DNA of 64,000 nt, taken from the NCBI RefSeq assembly GCF_000828055.2, contig NZ_CP010523.2, forward strand, positions 3,224,001-3,288,000, in the 5' to 3' direction. The translations under genes and the position numbers were made by a program. Shown here one piece after another: positions 45,151 through 54,025 of this stretch (its first letter is position 1; each line of letters begins with the position of its first letter). A model generated the notes under the pieces. It did not search any database, was not told the origin of the DNA, and worked only from the letters and a program-made list of their open reading frames with translations. The stretch is from Klebsiella variicola. GTDB taxonomy: Bacteria; Pseudomonadota; Gammaproteobacteria; Enterobacterales; Enterobacteriaceae.

Positions 45151-46170
45151 ATGCAAAAAAAATCGATTTACGTTGCCTACACCGGTGGGACCATCGGTAT
45201 GCAGCGCTCTGAACACGGCTATGTACCCGTTTCCGGCCATCTGCAGCGTCAGTTGGCGCTGATGCCTGAGTTCCATCGTCCGGAGATGCCGGACTTCACG
45301 ATCCATGAATACCATCCGCTGATGGATTCATCCGATATGACCCCTGAGGACTGGCAGCACATCGCCGACGATATCCGCAGCCATTACGATGAGTATGATG
45401 GCTTTGTGATCCTCCATGGTACCGACACCATGGCGTTTACCGCTTCGGCGCTGTCGTTCATGCTGGAAAACCTTGGCAAGCCGGTCATTGTGACAGGGTC
45501 ACAAATCCCGCTGGCCGAGCTGCGTTCTGATGGTCAGATTAACCTGCTCAACGCCCTCTACGTCGCCGCCAACTATCCGATTAACGAAGTGGCGCTGTTC
45601 TTCAACAATCGACTGTTTCGCGGCAACCGCACCACTAAAGCCCACGCCGACGGCTTCGACGCTTTCGCCTCGCCAAACCTCGCGCCGCTGCTGGAAGCCG
45701 GGATCCATATTCGCCGTCTCGGTACCCCGCCGGCGCCGCAGGGCCGCGGAGAGCTTATCGTGCACCCCATCACCCCGCAGCCGATTGGCGTGGTGACGAT
45801 TTACCCCGGCATCTCCGCCGACGTGGTACGCAATTTCCTGCGCCAGCCGGTGAAAGCGCTGATCCTCCGCTCCTATGGCGTCGGCAATGCCCCACAGAAT
45901 GGCGAGTTTATTCAGGTGCTGGCGGAAGCCAGCCAGCGCGGTATTGTGGTGGTCAATCTGACGCAATGCATGTCCGGGAAAGTGAACATGGGCGGCTATG
46001 CCACCGGCAACGCCCTCGCCCAGGCGGGGGTCATCAGTGGTTTCGATATGACGGTGGAAGCGACGCTGACCAAGCTACACTATCTGCTTAGCCAGCAGCT
46101 GGATGTTGACGCCATTCGCGCGGCGATGCAGCAAAATCTGCGTGGCGAACTAACCCCCGACGAGGCTTAA
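45151..46170 (+). CDS. ansA: Cytoplasmic L-asparaginase I
   Basis: Low-affinity, constitutive, cytoplasmic asparaginase. 339 residues (E. coli 338). Both catalytic threonine motifs are present: AYTGGTIGM near residue 10-18 and LHGTDTMAFTASALS near 88-102. The allosteric-type C-terminal domain follows. It starts at ATG 45151 and is followed after 9 bp by pncA, so the two amidohydrolase genes form an operon. Confidence 0.97.
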   Translation: MQKKSIYVAYTGGTIGMQRSEHGYVPVSGHLQRQLALMPEFHRPEMPDFTIHEYHPLMDSSDMTPEDWQHIADDIRSHYDEYDGFVILHGTDTMAFTASALSFMLENLGKPVIVTGSQIPLAELRSDGQINLLNALYVAANYPINEVALFFNNRLFRGNRTTKAHADGFDAFASPNLAPLLEAGIHIRRLGTPPAPQGRGELIVHPITPQPIGVVTIYPGISADVVRNFLRQPVKALILRSYGVGNAPQNGEFIQVLAEASQRGIVVVNLTQCMSGKVNMGGYATGNALAQAGVISGFDMTVEATLTKLHYLLSQQLDVDAIRAAMQQNLRGELTPDEA

Positions 46171-46179
46171 GGAGGACGT

Positions 46180-46821
46180 ATGGCACATCGAGCGCTGTTA
46201 CTGGTTGATTTGCAGAACGACTTTTGCGCCGGCGGCGCGCTGGCGGTTCCTGAAGGCGACAGTACCGTCGAGGTGGCTAATGCGCTTATCGACTGGAGCC
46301 TGGCGCGCGGCGAGCCCATCGTCGCCAGCCAGGACTGGCACCCGGCGGATCACGGCAGCTTCGCCAGCCAGCACCAGGTGGCACCCTACACCCAGGGCGA
46401 ACTCGACGGCCTGGCGCAGACCTTCTGGCCGGATCACTGCGTGCAGCACAGCGAAGGCGCGGCGCTGCATCCGCTGCTCAAACAGCAGGCGATCAACGCC
46501 GTGTTCCATAAGGGGCAAAACCGGGTCATTGACAGCTACAGCGCTTTTTTTGACAACGGTCACCGGCAGAAAACTGAACTGGACGGCTGGCTGCGCGGCC
46601 AGGGCATCGTGGAACTGACCGTCCTCGGCCTCGCCACCGATTACTGCGTCAAATTCACCGTGCTGGATGCCCTGGCGCTGGGCTATATGGTCAATGTCAT
46701 CATCGACGGCTGTCGCGGCGTTAACCTGCAGCCGCAGGACAGCAGCCAGGCGTTTATGGAGATGGCCGCCGCGGGCGCCACGCTGTATACCCTCGATGAC
46801 TGGCGGGAATCTCAGGCCTGA
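46180..46821 (+). CDS. pncA: Nicotinamidase / pyrazinamidase PncA
   Basis: Deaminates nicotinamide to nicotinate in the NAD salvage pathway. 213 residues with the Asp-Lys-Cys triad: VDLQNDFCAGGAL (Asp near 10), HKGQNRVIDSYSAF (Lys near 111), and GLATDYCVKFT (Cys near 156). Metal ligands lie in DWHPADHGSF. ATG 46180 follows AAGGAGG. It complements nadE, encoded earlier in the window, which completes NAD synthesis from nicotinate. Confidence 0.96.
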   Translation: MAHRALLLVDLQNDFCAGGALAVPEGDSTVEVANALIDWSLARGEPIVASQDWHPADHGSFASQHQVAPYTQGELDGLAQTFWPDHCVQHSEGAALHPLLKQQAINAVFHKGQNRVIDSYSAFFDNGHRQKTELDGWLRGQGIVELTVLGLATDYCVKFTVLDALALGYMVNVIIDGCRGVNLQPQDSSQAFMEMAAAGATLYTLDDWRESQA

Positions 46822-46829
46822 TCCCTCCC

Positions 46830-46858
46830 CCCGGCGCCCTCGCGCCGGGTCTTCTTCT
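46830..46858 (+). terminator. Rho-independent terminator after pncA
   Basis: An 8-bp stem CCCGGCGC / GCGCCGGG with loop CCTC, followed by TCTTCTTCT, 8 bp after the pncA stop. Confidence 0.8.
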
Positions 46859-46941
46859 GCCGCCTCGCTATCGTCCATAAATTGAACTCTCTCGCAGTTT
46901 CAACAGGTTATTGCTGGTAGTCTGGCAAGGCTGTTTTTTCG

Positions 46942-46972
46942 CCACGCCATTTCCGTGGCGTGGTTATTTTTT
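46942..46972 (+). terminator. Terminator-like hairpin in the chitinase leader
   Basis: A stem CCACGCC / GGCGTGG is followed by TTATTTTTT and ends 20 bp before the chitinase ATG. As pncA already has its own terminator, this one would act on transcripts that enter the chitinase gene, unless the promoter lies between it and the ATG, where there is no room. Confidence 0.6.
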
Positions 46973-46991
46973 ATGTCAAAGAGGAACCACT

Positions 46992-48245
46992 ATGAAACGT
47001 TTGCCCTTGCTGGCAGCCTTGCCCTTGCTTTGCGCTTCCGCGCTCTCTGCCCAACCTCTGATGTCCGTCGGCTATTTTAACGGCGGCGGCGACGTCACTG
47101 CCGGGCCCGGCGGCGATATCGATAAGCTGGACGTCCGGCAGATCACCCATCTCAACTACTCGTTTGGTCTTATCTATAACGATGAAAAAGACGAGACTAA
47201 TGCGGCCCTGAAGGATCCCGCTCATCTGCACGAGATCTGGCTGTCGCCGAAGGTGCAGGCGGATCTGCAAAAGCTCCCGGCCCTGCGTAAACAGAACCCG
47301 GACCTCAAGGTCCTGCTGTCGGTCGGCGGCTGGGGGGCGCGCGGTTTCTCCGGCGCGGCGGCAAGCAAAGAAACCCGTAAGGTGTTTATTCAGTCTGCGC
47401 AGGAAATTGTTGAAAAATATGGTCTGGATGGGATTGACCTCGACTGGGAGTTTCCGGTCAACGGCGCCTGGGGGCTGGTTGCCAGTCAACCGGCCGATCG
47501 CGATAACTTTACCGCGCTGTTAAAAGAGCTGCGCGCAGCGTTTGGTACCAGGAAACTGGTCACTATTGCCGTGGGGGCTAACGCAGAAAGTCCGAAAAGT
47601 TGGGTGGACGTTAAAGCGATTGCGCCATCGCTCGACTACATCAACCTGATGACCTACGACATGGCCTACGGCACGCAGTACTTCAACTCGAACCTGTATG
47701 ACTCCAGCCACTGGCCAACGGTCGCTGCGGCGGATAAATACAGCGCCGATTTTGTGGTCAACAATTACCTGGCCGCCGGGCTTAAACCCAGCCAGATGAA
47801 CCTCGGGATTGGTTTTTATGGCCGGGTACCGAAACGGGCAGTTGAACCGGGGATTGACTGGACGAAAGCGGATGCGCAAAACAATCCGGTCACCCAGCCC
47901 TATTTTGGGCCACAGGAGGTCGCGCTGTTTGCCTCGCTGGGTTATGACCTGAGCAAAGACACCTACGTAAAATACAACGATATCGTGGGCAAACTGCTCA
48001 ACGATCCGCAAAAACGTTTTACCGAGCACTGGGACGATGAAGCGAAGGTTCCGTGGCTGTCAGTGCAGTCCGCGGAGGGCAAGCCGCTGTTCGCCCTGTC
48101 CTATGAGAACCCGCGATCGGTGGCCATTAAGGCGGACTATATCAAGGCGAAGGGCCTCGCCGGGGCCATGTTCTGGGAATATGGCGCCGATGACCAGAAT
48201 CAGTTGGCCCGTCAGTTGGCGGAATCGCTGGGGATCAAACACTAG
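46992..48245 (+). CDS. Secreted GH18 chitinase-like glycosyl hydrolase
   Basis: Glycoside hydrolase family 18, predicted to cut chitin or chitooligosaccharides outside the cytoplasm. ATG 46992 behind GAGGAACCACT gives 417 residues; the open frame extends 27 codons further up without a signal. A signal peptide of about 20 residues (ALSA end) precedes QPLMSVGYFNGGGD. Conserved GH18 parts: LLSVGGWG (near 103-110), the catalytic DGIDLDWEF (DxxDxDxE, Glu as acid/base), YINLMTYDMAYG, and the final GAMFWEYGADD. No chitin-binding domain is present. It replaces the ydjE-ydjK region of E. coli and pairs functionally with the chb operon in this window. Confidence 0.92.
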   Translation: MKRLPLLAALPLLCASALSAQPLMSVGYFNGGGDVTAGPGGDIDKLDVRQITHLNYSFGLIYNDEKDETNAALKDPAHLHEIWLSPKVQADLQKLPALRKQNPDLKVLLSVGGWGARGFSGAAASKETRKVFIQSAQEIVEKYGLDGIDLDWEFPVNGAWGLVASQPADRDNFTALLKELRAAFGTRKLVTIAVGANAESPKSWVDVKAIAPSLDYINLMTYDMAYGTQYFNSNLYDSSHWPTVAAADKYSADFVVNNYLAAGLKPSQMNLGIGFYGRVPKRAVEPGIDWTKADAQNNPVTQPYFGPQEVALFASLGYDLSKDTYVKYNDIVGKLLNDPQKRFTEHWDDEAKVPWLSVQSAEGKPLFALSYENPRSVAIKADYIKAKGLAGAMFWEYGADDQNQLARQLAESLGIKH

Positions 48246-48392
48246 TCACGCCCCTTCCCCTCGGGCTGCGTGACGCAGACAACATCGCCTGCAATGCAGG
48301 TATATCGCGCAGCCCGGGATAGGTTATGATGCCAGTTATCCGCTGCGCCACGCGCTGGCGCAGCTTAACCGTTTGACAGGAGGCAGGGGGCC

Positions 48393-48737
48393 ATGGCCTA
48401 TATCCCCAAAAATTACGCGCGTCTGGAAGTGGGTTACCGCGAAAAGGCGCTCAAGCTTTTTCCCTGGGTGTGCGGACGCTGCTCACGGGAGTTTGTCTAC
48501 TCCAATCTGCGCGAGCTGACGGTGCACCACATCGATCACGACCACTCCAATAACCCGGAAGATGGGAGTAACTGGGAGATGTTGTGCCTGTATTGTCACG
48601 ATCACGAACATTCCAAGTACACCGAAGCCGATCAGTATGGCTCCACGGTGGTGGCGGGCGAAGATGCGCAAAAGAGCGTCGGTGAGGCCACCTACAACCC
48701 GTTTGCCGATCTGAAAGCGATGATGAACAAAAAGTAA
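48393..48737 (+). CDS. yajD: HNH nuclease family protein YajD
   Basis: Small HNH-fold protein, 114 residues, nearly identical to E. coli YajD (115). Zinc cysteines CGRC and CLYC flank the HNH core HHIDHDHSNNPEDGSNWEML, followed by HDHEH. Predicted endonuclease; target unknown. ATG 48393 follows AGGAGGCAGGGGGCC. In E. coli yajD lies elsewhere (near tsx-nrdR), so its place beside the chitinase gene marks a rearrangement. Confidence 0.94.
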   Translation: MAYIPKNYARLEVGYREKALKLFPWVCGRCSREFVYSNLRELTVHHIDHDHSNNPEDGSNWEMLCLYCHDHEHSKYTEADQYGSTVVAGEDAQKSVGEATYNPFADLKAMMNKK

Positions 48738-48833
48738 GCATGCCGATCTGGCCGCTGCGCGCGGTCGTTCACGCTGATGCTGTCCGGCGCGGGGTGACCC
48801 CGACGCCGGAACCACGCGCCGCCGGCTGGCGCT

Positions 48834-49112
48834 TTATTGCAGCTTAACGGTGGCGATCGGCTTTGGCACGATGCCGAAATCTTCCTTCAGCTGCTGTTTA
48901 CTCTTCATCACCATCTGCCCGCGGGTGTCGATGGTCATGTGCTGGGCTTCGGTGTTATACCGGGCCTGCCACAGCATCACCAGCTGCAGGCTATTTTCCT
49001 TTTGCTCCGGCGTCAGCGCCACGCCATCCGGCCATTTTCCCAGCTCCACCGCCGTCGCCAGACGCTGGTAAACTTCCGGCGTCATACTGTCGATAATTTG
49101 CTCAATATCCAT
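48834..49112 (-). CDS. yeaC: DUF1315 family protein YeaC
   Basis: Small cytoplasmic protein of unknown function. ATG 49112 (MDIEQIIDSMTPEVYQRL) gives 92 residues, matching E. coli YeaC (90); the frame extends upstream into msrB without support. Conserved over VELGKWPDGVALTPEQKENS and DTRGQMVMKSKQQLKEDFGI. Downstream of msrB by 43 bp, as in E. coli. Confidence 0.92.
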   Translation of the reverse strand: MDIEQIIDSMTPEVYQRLATAVELGKWPDGVALTPEQKENSLQLVMLWQARYNTEAQHMTIDTRGQMVMKSKQQLKEDFGIVPKPIATVKLQ

Positions 49113-49155
49113 CTTCCGCTCCACTCCGCTTGGAATAATTTGCTGAATCGTTTCT

Positions 49156-49569
49156 TCAACCCTTAATCTGCTCGCCATTCTGCTCATCAGTGAAGCTCAG
49201 CGACGCCGAATTCACACAATAGCGCTCGCCGGTCGGCTGTGGGCCATCCGGAAATACGTGGCCGAGATGGGCGTCACAATTTCCACAACGGATTTCAATG
49301 CGCTGCATGCCGTGCGAATTGTCGGTCAGATAGCGAATGGCCTCATCGCTCACCGGCTCATAGAAGCTCGGCCAGCCGCAACCGGAGTCGTATTTGGTTT
49401 GGGAGTTAAACAGCGGCGCATCGCACACCAGGCAGTGATACACGCCATTTTTCTTGTTGTGCAGCAGCCGTCCGGTGAAAGGCGGTTCGGTGCCGTGATG
49501 CTGCGTCACGTAAAACTGCATTTCGCTTAAGCCGTTTTTCAGCTCTTCCGGGGAGGGTGTATTCGCCAT
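49156..49569 (-). CDS. msrB: Peptide methionine-R-sulfoxide reductase MsrB
   Basis: Repairs R-methionine sulfoxide in proteins in the cytoplasm. 137 residues, as in E. coli. Structural zinc is held by CLVC (near 46-49) and CGNC (near 95-98); the catalytic Cys is in [10 protein letters not shown] (near 118). [10 protein letters not shown] is the family substrate segment. Divergent from gapA and probably co-transcribed with yeaC. Confidence 0.97.
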   Translation of the reverse strand: MANTPSPEELKNGLSEMQFYVTQHHGTEPPFTGRLLHNKKNGVYHCLVCDAPLFNSQTKYDSGCGWPSFYEPVSDEAIRYLTDNSHGMQRIEIRCGNCDAHLGHVFPDGPQPTGERYCVNSASLSFTDEQNGEQIKG

Positions 49570-50902
<1,333 letters not shown>

Positions 50903-50925
50903 GTTGAGATGAAAAAGTAATCTGT

Positions 50926-50953
50926 AAGAGCGACTTCGGTCGCTCTTTTTTTT
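50926..50953 (+). terminator. Rho-independent terminator after gapA
   Basis: A 9-bp stem AAGAGCGAC / GTCGCTCTT with a stable TTCG tetraloop is followed by eight T's. Leaky read-through would supply yeaD. Confidence 0.95.
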
Positions 50954-50976
50954 GTCTGCAGAGATAGGATTGCACA

Positions 50977-51861
50977 ATGATAAATAAAATTTTTGCTCTC
51001 CCGGTGAATGAAACCATTTCTCCCGTGATCTCCCGTCGCCAGCTGGACGACCTGGAGCTGATTGTCATCGACCATCCGCAGGTGAAAGCCTCTGTGGCGC
51101 TGCAGGGAGCGCACCTGCTCTCCTGGAAACCCGCCGGTGAAGAAGAAGTCTTGTGGCTGAGCAACAACACCCCATTTAAACAGGGCGTCGCCCTGCGCGG
51201 CGGCGTGCCGATTTGCTGGCCCTGGTTTGGCCCTTCCGCGCAGCAGGGTCTGCCGTCGCACGGCTTTGCCCGCAATCTGCCATGGACCCTGGAAGGTCAT
51301 GACGAAGACGACAGCGGCGTCATGTTGACCTTTGCGCTCCAGCACAGCGCCGAAACCATGAAGCTCTGGCCGCACGAATTCACCCTCTATGCCCGCTTTA
51401 AGCTGGGCAAAACCTGCGAAATCGAGCTGGAAGCCCACGGTGAATTCGAGACCACCTCTGCCCTGCATACCTACTTCAACGTCGGCGATATCGCGGCGGT
51501 GAAAGTGAGTGGTCTTGGCGAGCGCTATATCGATAAAGTGAAGAATGCCGAAGAAGGCGTCCTGAGCAACGGCGTGCAGACCTTCCCGGACCGCACCGAC
51601 CGCGTCTACCTTAACGCTGACAGCTGCAGCGTGATCCATGACGATGCGCTTAACCGCACTATCGACGTCGTGCATCATCATCAGCACAACGTGGTGGCCT
51701 GGAACCCGGGCCCGGCGCTGTCCGTCAGCATGGGCGACATGCCGGACGATGGTTACAAAACCTTCGTTTGCGTCGAAACCTGTTGCGTGACCCAGCCGCA
51801 GAAAGCCAGCGAAGAGACCCCCTCTCGCCTGGCGCAGACCATCAGCCTGAAAAAACGCTAA
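50977..51861 (+). CDS. yeaD: D-hexose-6-phosphate mutarotase YeaD
   Basis: Aldose-1-epimerase family enzyme that interconverts alpha and beta hexose 6-phosphates. 294 residues (E. coli 294). Active-site segments: GVPICWPWFGP, GFARNLPW, LHTYFNVGDI and the late Glu in CVETCCVTQP. It lies 74 bp downstream of gapA, past the gapA terminator, with which it is partly co-expressed in E. coli. Confidence 0.96.
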   Translation: MINKIFALPVNETISPVISRRQLDDLELIVIDHPQVKASVALQGAHLLSWKPAGEEEVLWLSNNTPFKQGVALRGGVPICWPWFGPSAQQGLPSHGFARNLPWTLEGHDEDDSGVMLTFALQHSAETMKLWPHEFTLYARFKLGKTCEIELEAHGEFETTSALHTYFNVGDIAAVKVSGLGERYIDKVKNAEEGVLSNGVQTFPDRTDRVYLNADSCSVIHDDALNRTIDVVHHHQHNVVAWNPGPALSVSMGDMPDDGYKTFVCVETCCVTQPQKASEETPSRLAQTISLKKR

Positions 51862-51865
51862 CAGC

Positions 51866-51896
51866 AAAAAGCCCCGTTCCCGACGGGGCTTTTTTC
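51866..51896 (+). terminator. Rho-independent terminator after yeaD
   Basis: The stem AGCCCCGT / ACGGGGCT is flanked by A and T runs, so it can act in both directions for convergent yeaD and yeaE. Confidence 0.93.
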
Positions 51897-51916
51897 TCCG
51901 CTGGCTGAGGTGCTGA

Positions 51917-52768
51917 TTAAACCATATCCAGCCGGGTTTTTCGCTGCGGTGGTGGATAGAGGCGATCCAGCTGCGCGAGCTCTTCCGCACTGAGGACGAT
52001 ATCGAGCGCGGCAGCATTCTGCACCACATGCTCAATACTGGCCGCTTTCGGGATCGCCAGCACTCCCGGATGACGAATCACCCAGGCGAGCAGCAGCTGC
52101 GCGACTGTCACCCCCCGCGCGTTAGCCATATTAATGATATCGGTATGCTGAAAAAGTCCATCGCGTAAGCGCCCCGCCTGCGCCAGCGGGCAGTAGGCCA
52201 TCACCGGCAGAGTGTGCTGCTGGCACCAGGGCAGGAGATCGTATTCAATGCCCCGCGATGCGAGATGATAGAGCACCTGGTTGGTCGCGCAGCGTTCGCC
52301 ACCCGCCGTCCGCCACAGCGCCTGCATATCGTCGGTGTCCAGATTAGAGACGCCCCAGCGGCGGATCTTGCCCTCGGCCACCAGCCTCTCCATCGCCTCG
52401 ACCGTCTCCTGCAGCGGGATATCCCCGCGCCAGTGCAGGAGATACATATCGAGATAGTCGGTCTGCAGCCGGCGCAGGCTGTTTTCACAGGCGCGGCGCA
52501 TCGCCGTTCCGCCGGCGTGCCAGGGATAGACTTTGGACACCAGCACCACGCGATCGCGCAGGCCGCGGATCGCCTGCCCGACGACCTCTTCCGCCCCACC
52601 GTCGGCATACATTTCCGCCGTATCGATCACCGTCAGTCCGTGGTCGATGCCCGCGCGCAGTGCAGCCACTTCCTGCGGACGCTGGGCGCTGTTTTCGCCC
52701 ATATACCACGTGCCCAGCCCGATGGCCGGAACCGCCGCCTGCTCGCCAAAGCGTACTGTTTTTTTCAC
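51917..52768 (-). CDS. yeaE: Aldo/keto reductase YeaE
   Basis: NADPH-dependent aldo/keto reductase; E. coli YeaE reduces methylglyoxal. The catalytic set is visible: Asp/Tyr in VIDTAEMYADGGAE, Lys in LVSKVYPW, His in LYLLHWRGD-type segment (MYLLHWRGD). I start at GTG 52768, which follows GAGGAGGAGACG and gives 283 residues (E. coli 284); the ATG at 52801 would add 11 residues ending in a Lys/Glu-rich stretch. Confidence 0.9.
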   Translation of the reverse strand: MKKTVRFGEQAAVPAIGLGTWYMGENSAQRPQEVAALRAGIDHGLTVIDTAEMYADGGAEEVVGQAIRGLRDRVVLVSKVYPWHAGGTAMRRACENSLRRLQTDYLDMYLLHWRGDIPLQETVEAMERLVAEGKIRRWGVSNLDTDDMQALWRTAGGERCATNQVLYHLASRGIEYDLLPWCQQHTLPVMAYCPLAQAGRLRDGLFQHTDIINMANARGVTVAQLLLAWVIRHPGVLAIPKAASIEHVVQNAAALDIVLSAEELAQLDRLYPPPQRKTRLDMV

Positions 52769-52862
52769 CGTCTCCTCCTCTTTAGCTTTCTGCACCACCA
52801 TAAAGCAAAACAGGGCGTGAAGCCCTGTTTTGATGCATAAAGCGCACTGTAATGATGCACAA

Positions 52863-53609
52863 TCAGAAGGTGTAGGTAATCCCGGTTGAGATCAGGCCGC
52901 TCCAGGATTTGTCCACCATCGGGCTGTCGGTAATTTCATCCGACAGACGGGTATAGCGTGCAATGCCGTATACGCTCCAGTCGCCGAGGAAGCGATAGTT
53001 AGCCGACAGCTCCAGATACGGGTTCCAACTGCTGTCCGGATCGTAGCTGCGCATGCCGCTGCGACGGGACTCATGCTGCGAGACACCATAGTAGTATTCG
53101 TTCTGATTGTCGCTGTTCCACTCCACGCCAATGCCCGGCGTCAGCGTCAGGTTACCATTGGTGTAGCGGTACAGCCAGGCGAGATCCCAGTTGATACCAT
53201 TACTGTTATCCAGCGTATCGCCTGCAATCGTCGTGCGCAGGAAACCATAGGGCGTGTTGTGGACATAAGACAGACCGGCCATCACGGTCGATTTACGTTT
53301 ATCCAGTTGACGCATTTGCGCGCTGTCGCTGTCGCCCGGCTTGAAGTACATCGGCGACCAGTAGGCCGTTATTGACAGCTTATCGTTGGTGTCGTTCCAC
53401 AGGTAGTAGCCCCCGCCCAGACCGTGGAACCAGAAGTTATCGCTCTCATAACTAATGACCGGCACCGGGTAGACATCCGCATCATATTGCTTATACGGAT
53501 GTTCGACGATGCCTACGCCAGCCCCAAGAGTGAACTTCCCGTCGGCATGCGCCGCGCTGGCGGACGTCGCAATCAGCACGCCGAGTGCCAGAAGTTTGAT
53601 TTTAGTCAC
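52863..53609 (-). CDS. mipA: MltA-interacting outer membrane protein MipA
   Basis: Outer-membrane beta-barrel scaffold that in E. coli links the lytic transglycosylase MltA to PBP1B. GTG 53609 gives 248 residues, as in E. coli, with a signal peptide ending AHA before DGKFTLGAGVGIVEHPYK. The C-terminus TGITYTF ends in the barrel Phe. The only earlier in-frame start is TTG 53630. Gene order yeaE-mipA is as in E. coli. Confidence 0.94.
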   Translation of the reverse strand: MTKIKLLALGVLIATSASAAHADGKFTLGAGVGIVEHPYKQYDADVYPVPVISYESDNFWFHGLGGGYYLWNDTNDKLSITAYWSPMYFKPGDSDSAQMRQLDKRKSTVMAGLSYVHNTPYGFLRTTIAGDTLDNSNGINWDLAWLYRYTNGNLTLTPGIGVEWNSDNQNEYYYGVSQHESRRSGMRSYDPDSSWNPYLELSANYRFLGDWSVYGIARYTRLSDEITDSPMVDKSWSGLISTGITYTF

Positions 53610-54025
53610 AATCCATATTCCCGTTGTCAAATTATCAGCCCGTGCAGTTTACCGTCGTAGACCTCATGCCTCAAATTCTTTACCCGACATGACACAAATC
53701 GTTCACTTTCCCACCCTTCTCTTACCATGAGGTGACAGCCCGGTGACAGCTTCGCGTCCTGGCGTGTCAAAAAGCGTCATTTTCAGGATGAGTTATTGAT
53801 ATGTCATTGAAATTGATTTTCTGCGGCATGCAAGATTTCTAAATGCATCTACGCTTAAATTTAGAAGGTGTAATTGCAGGGCACATTCACGCTACTCCAC
53901 CCGCAACCTGGCATAAGGGTTGCTGGATATCTGGAGAGCGACGTTCAGCTTATGTCTTCCGGGGGCCCCCACTACTCATATGAACGGCTCTCAACCTGTG
54001 CTAAAAAACGAAAGGACGGCATGCC
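53610..54025. other. 416-bp divergent spacer between mipA and yeaG
   Basis: No gene seen. It holds the mipA promoter on the left and the sigma-54 promoter for yeaGH at 53909-53924. The yeaG leader that follows is about 90 nt long. Confidence 0.7.
53909..53924 (+). promoter_or_regulatory. Sigma-54 promoter of yeaGH
   Basis: TGGCATAAGGGTTGCT fits TGGCAC-N5-TTGCW with GG and GC at N10 spacing. It lies about 100 bp before the yeaG start. yeaGH is NtrC/sigma-54 (and RpoS) dependent in E. coli. Confidence 0.82.
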
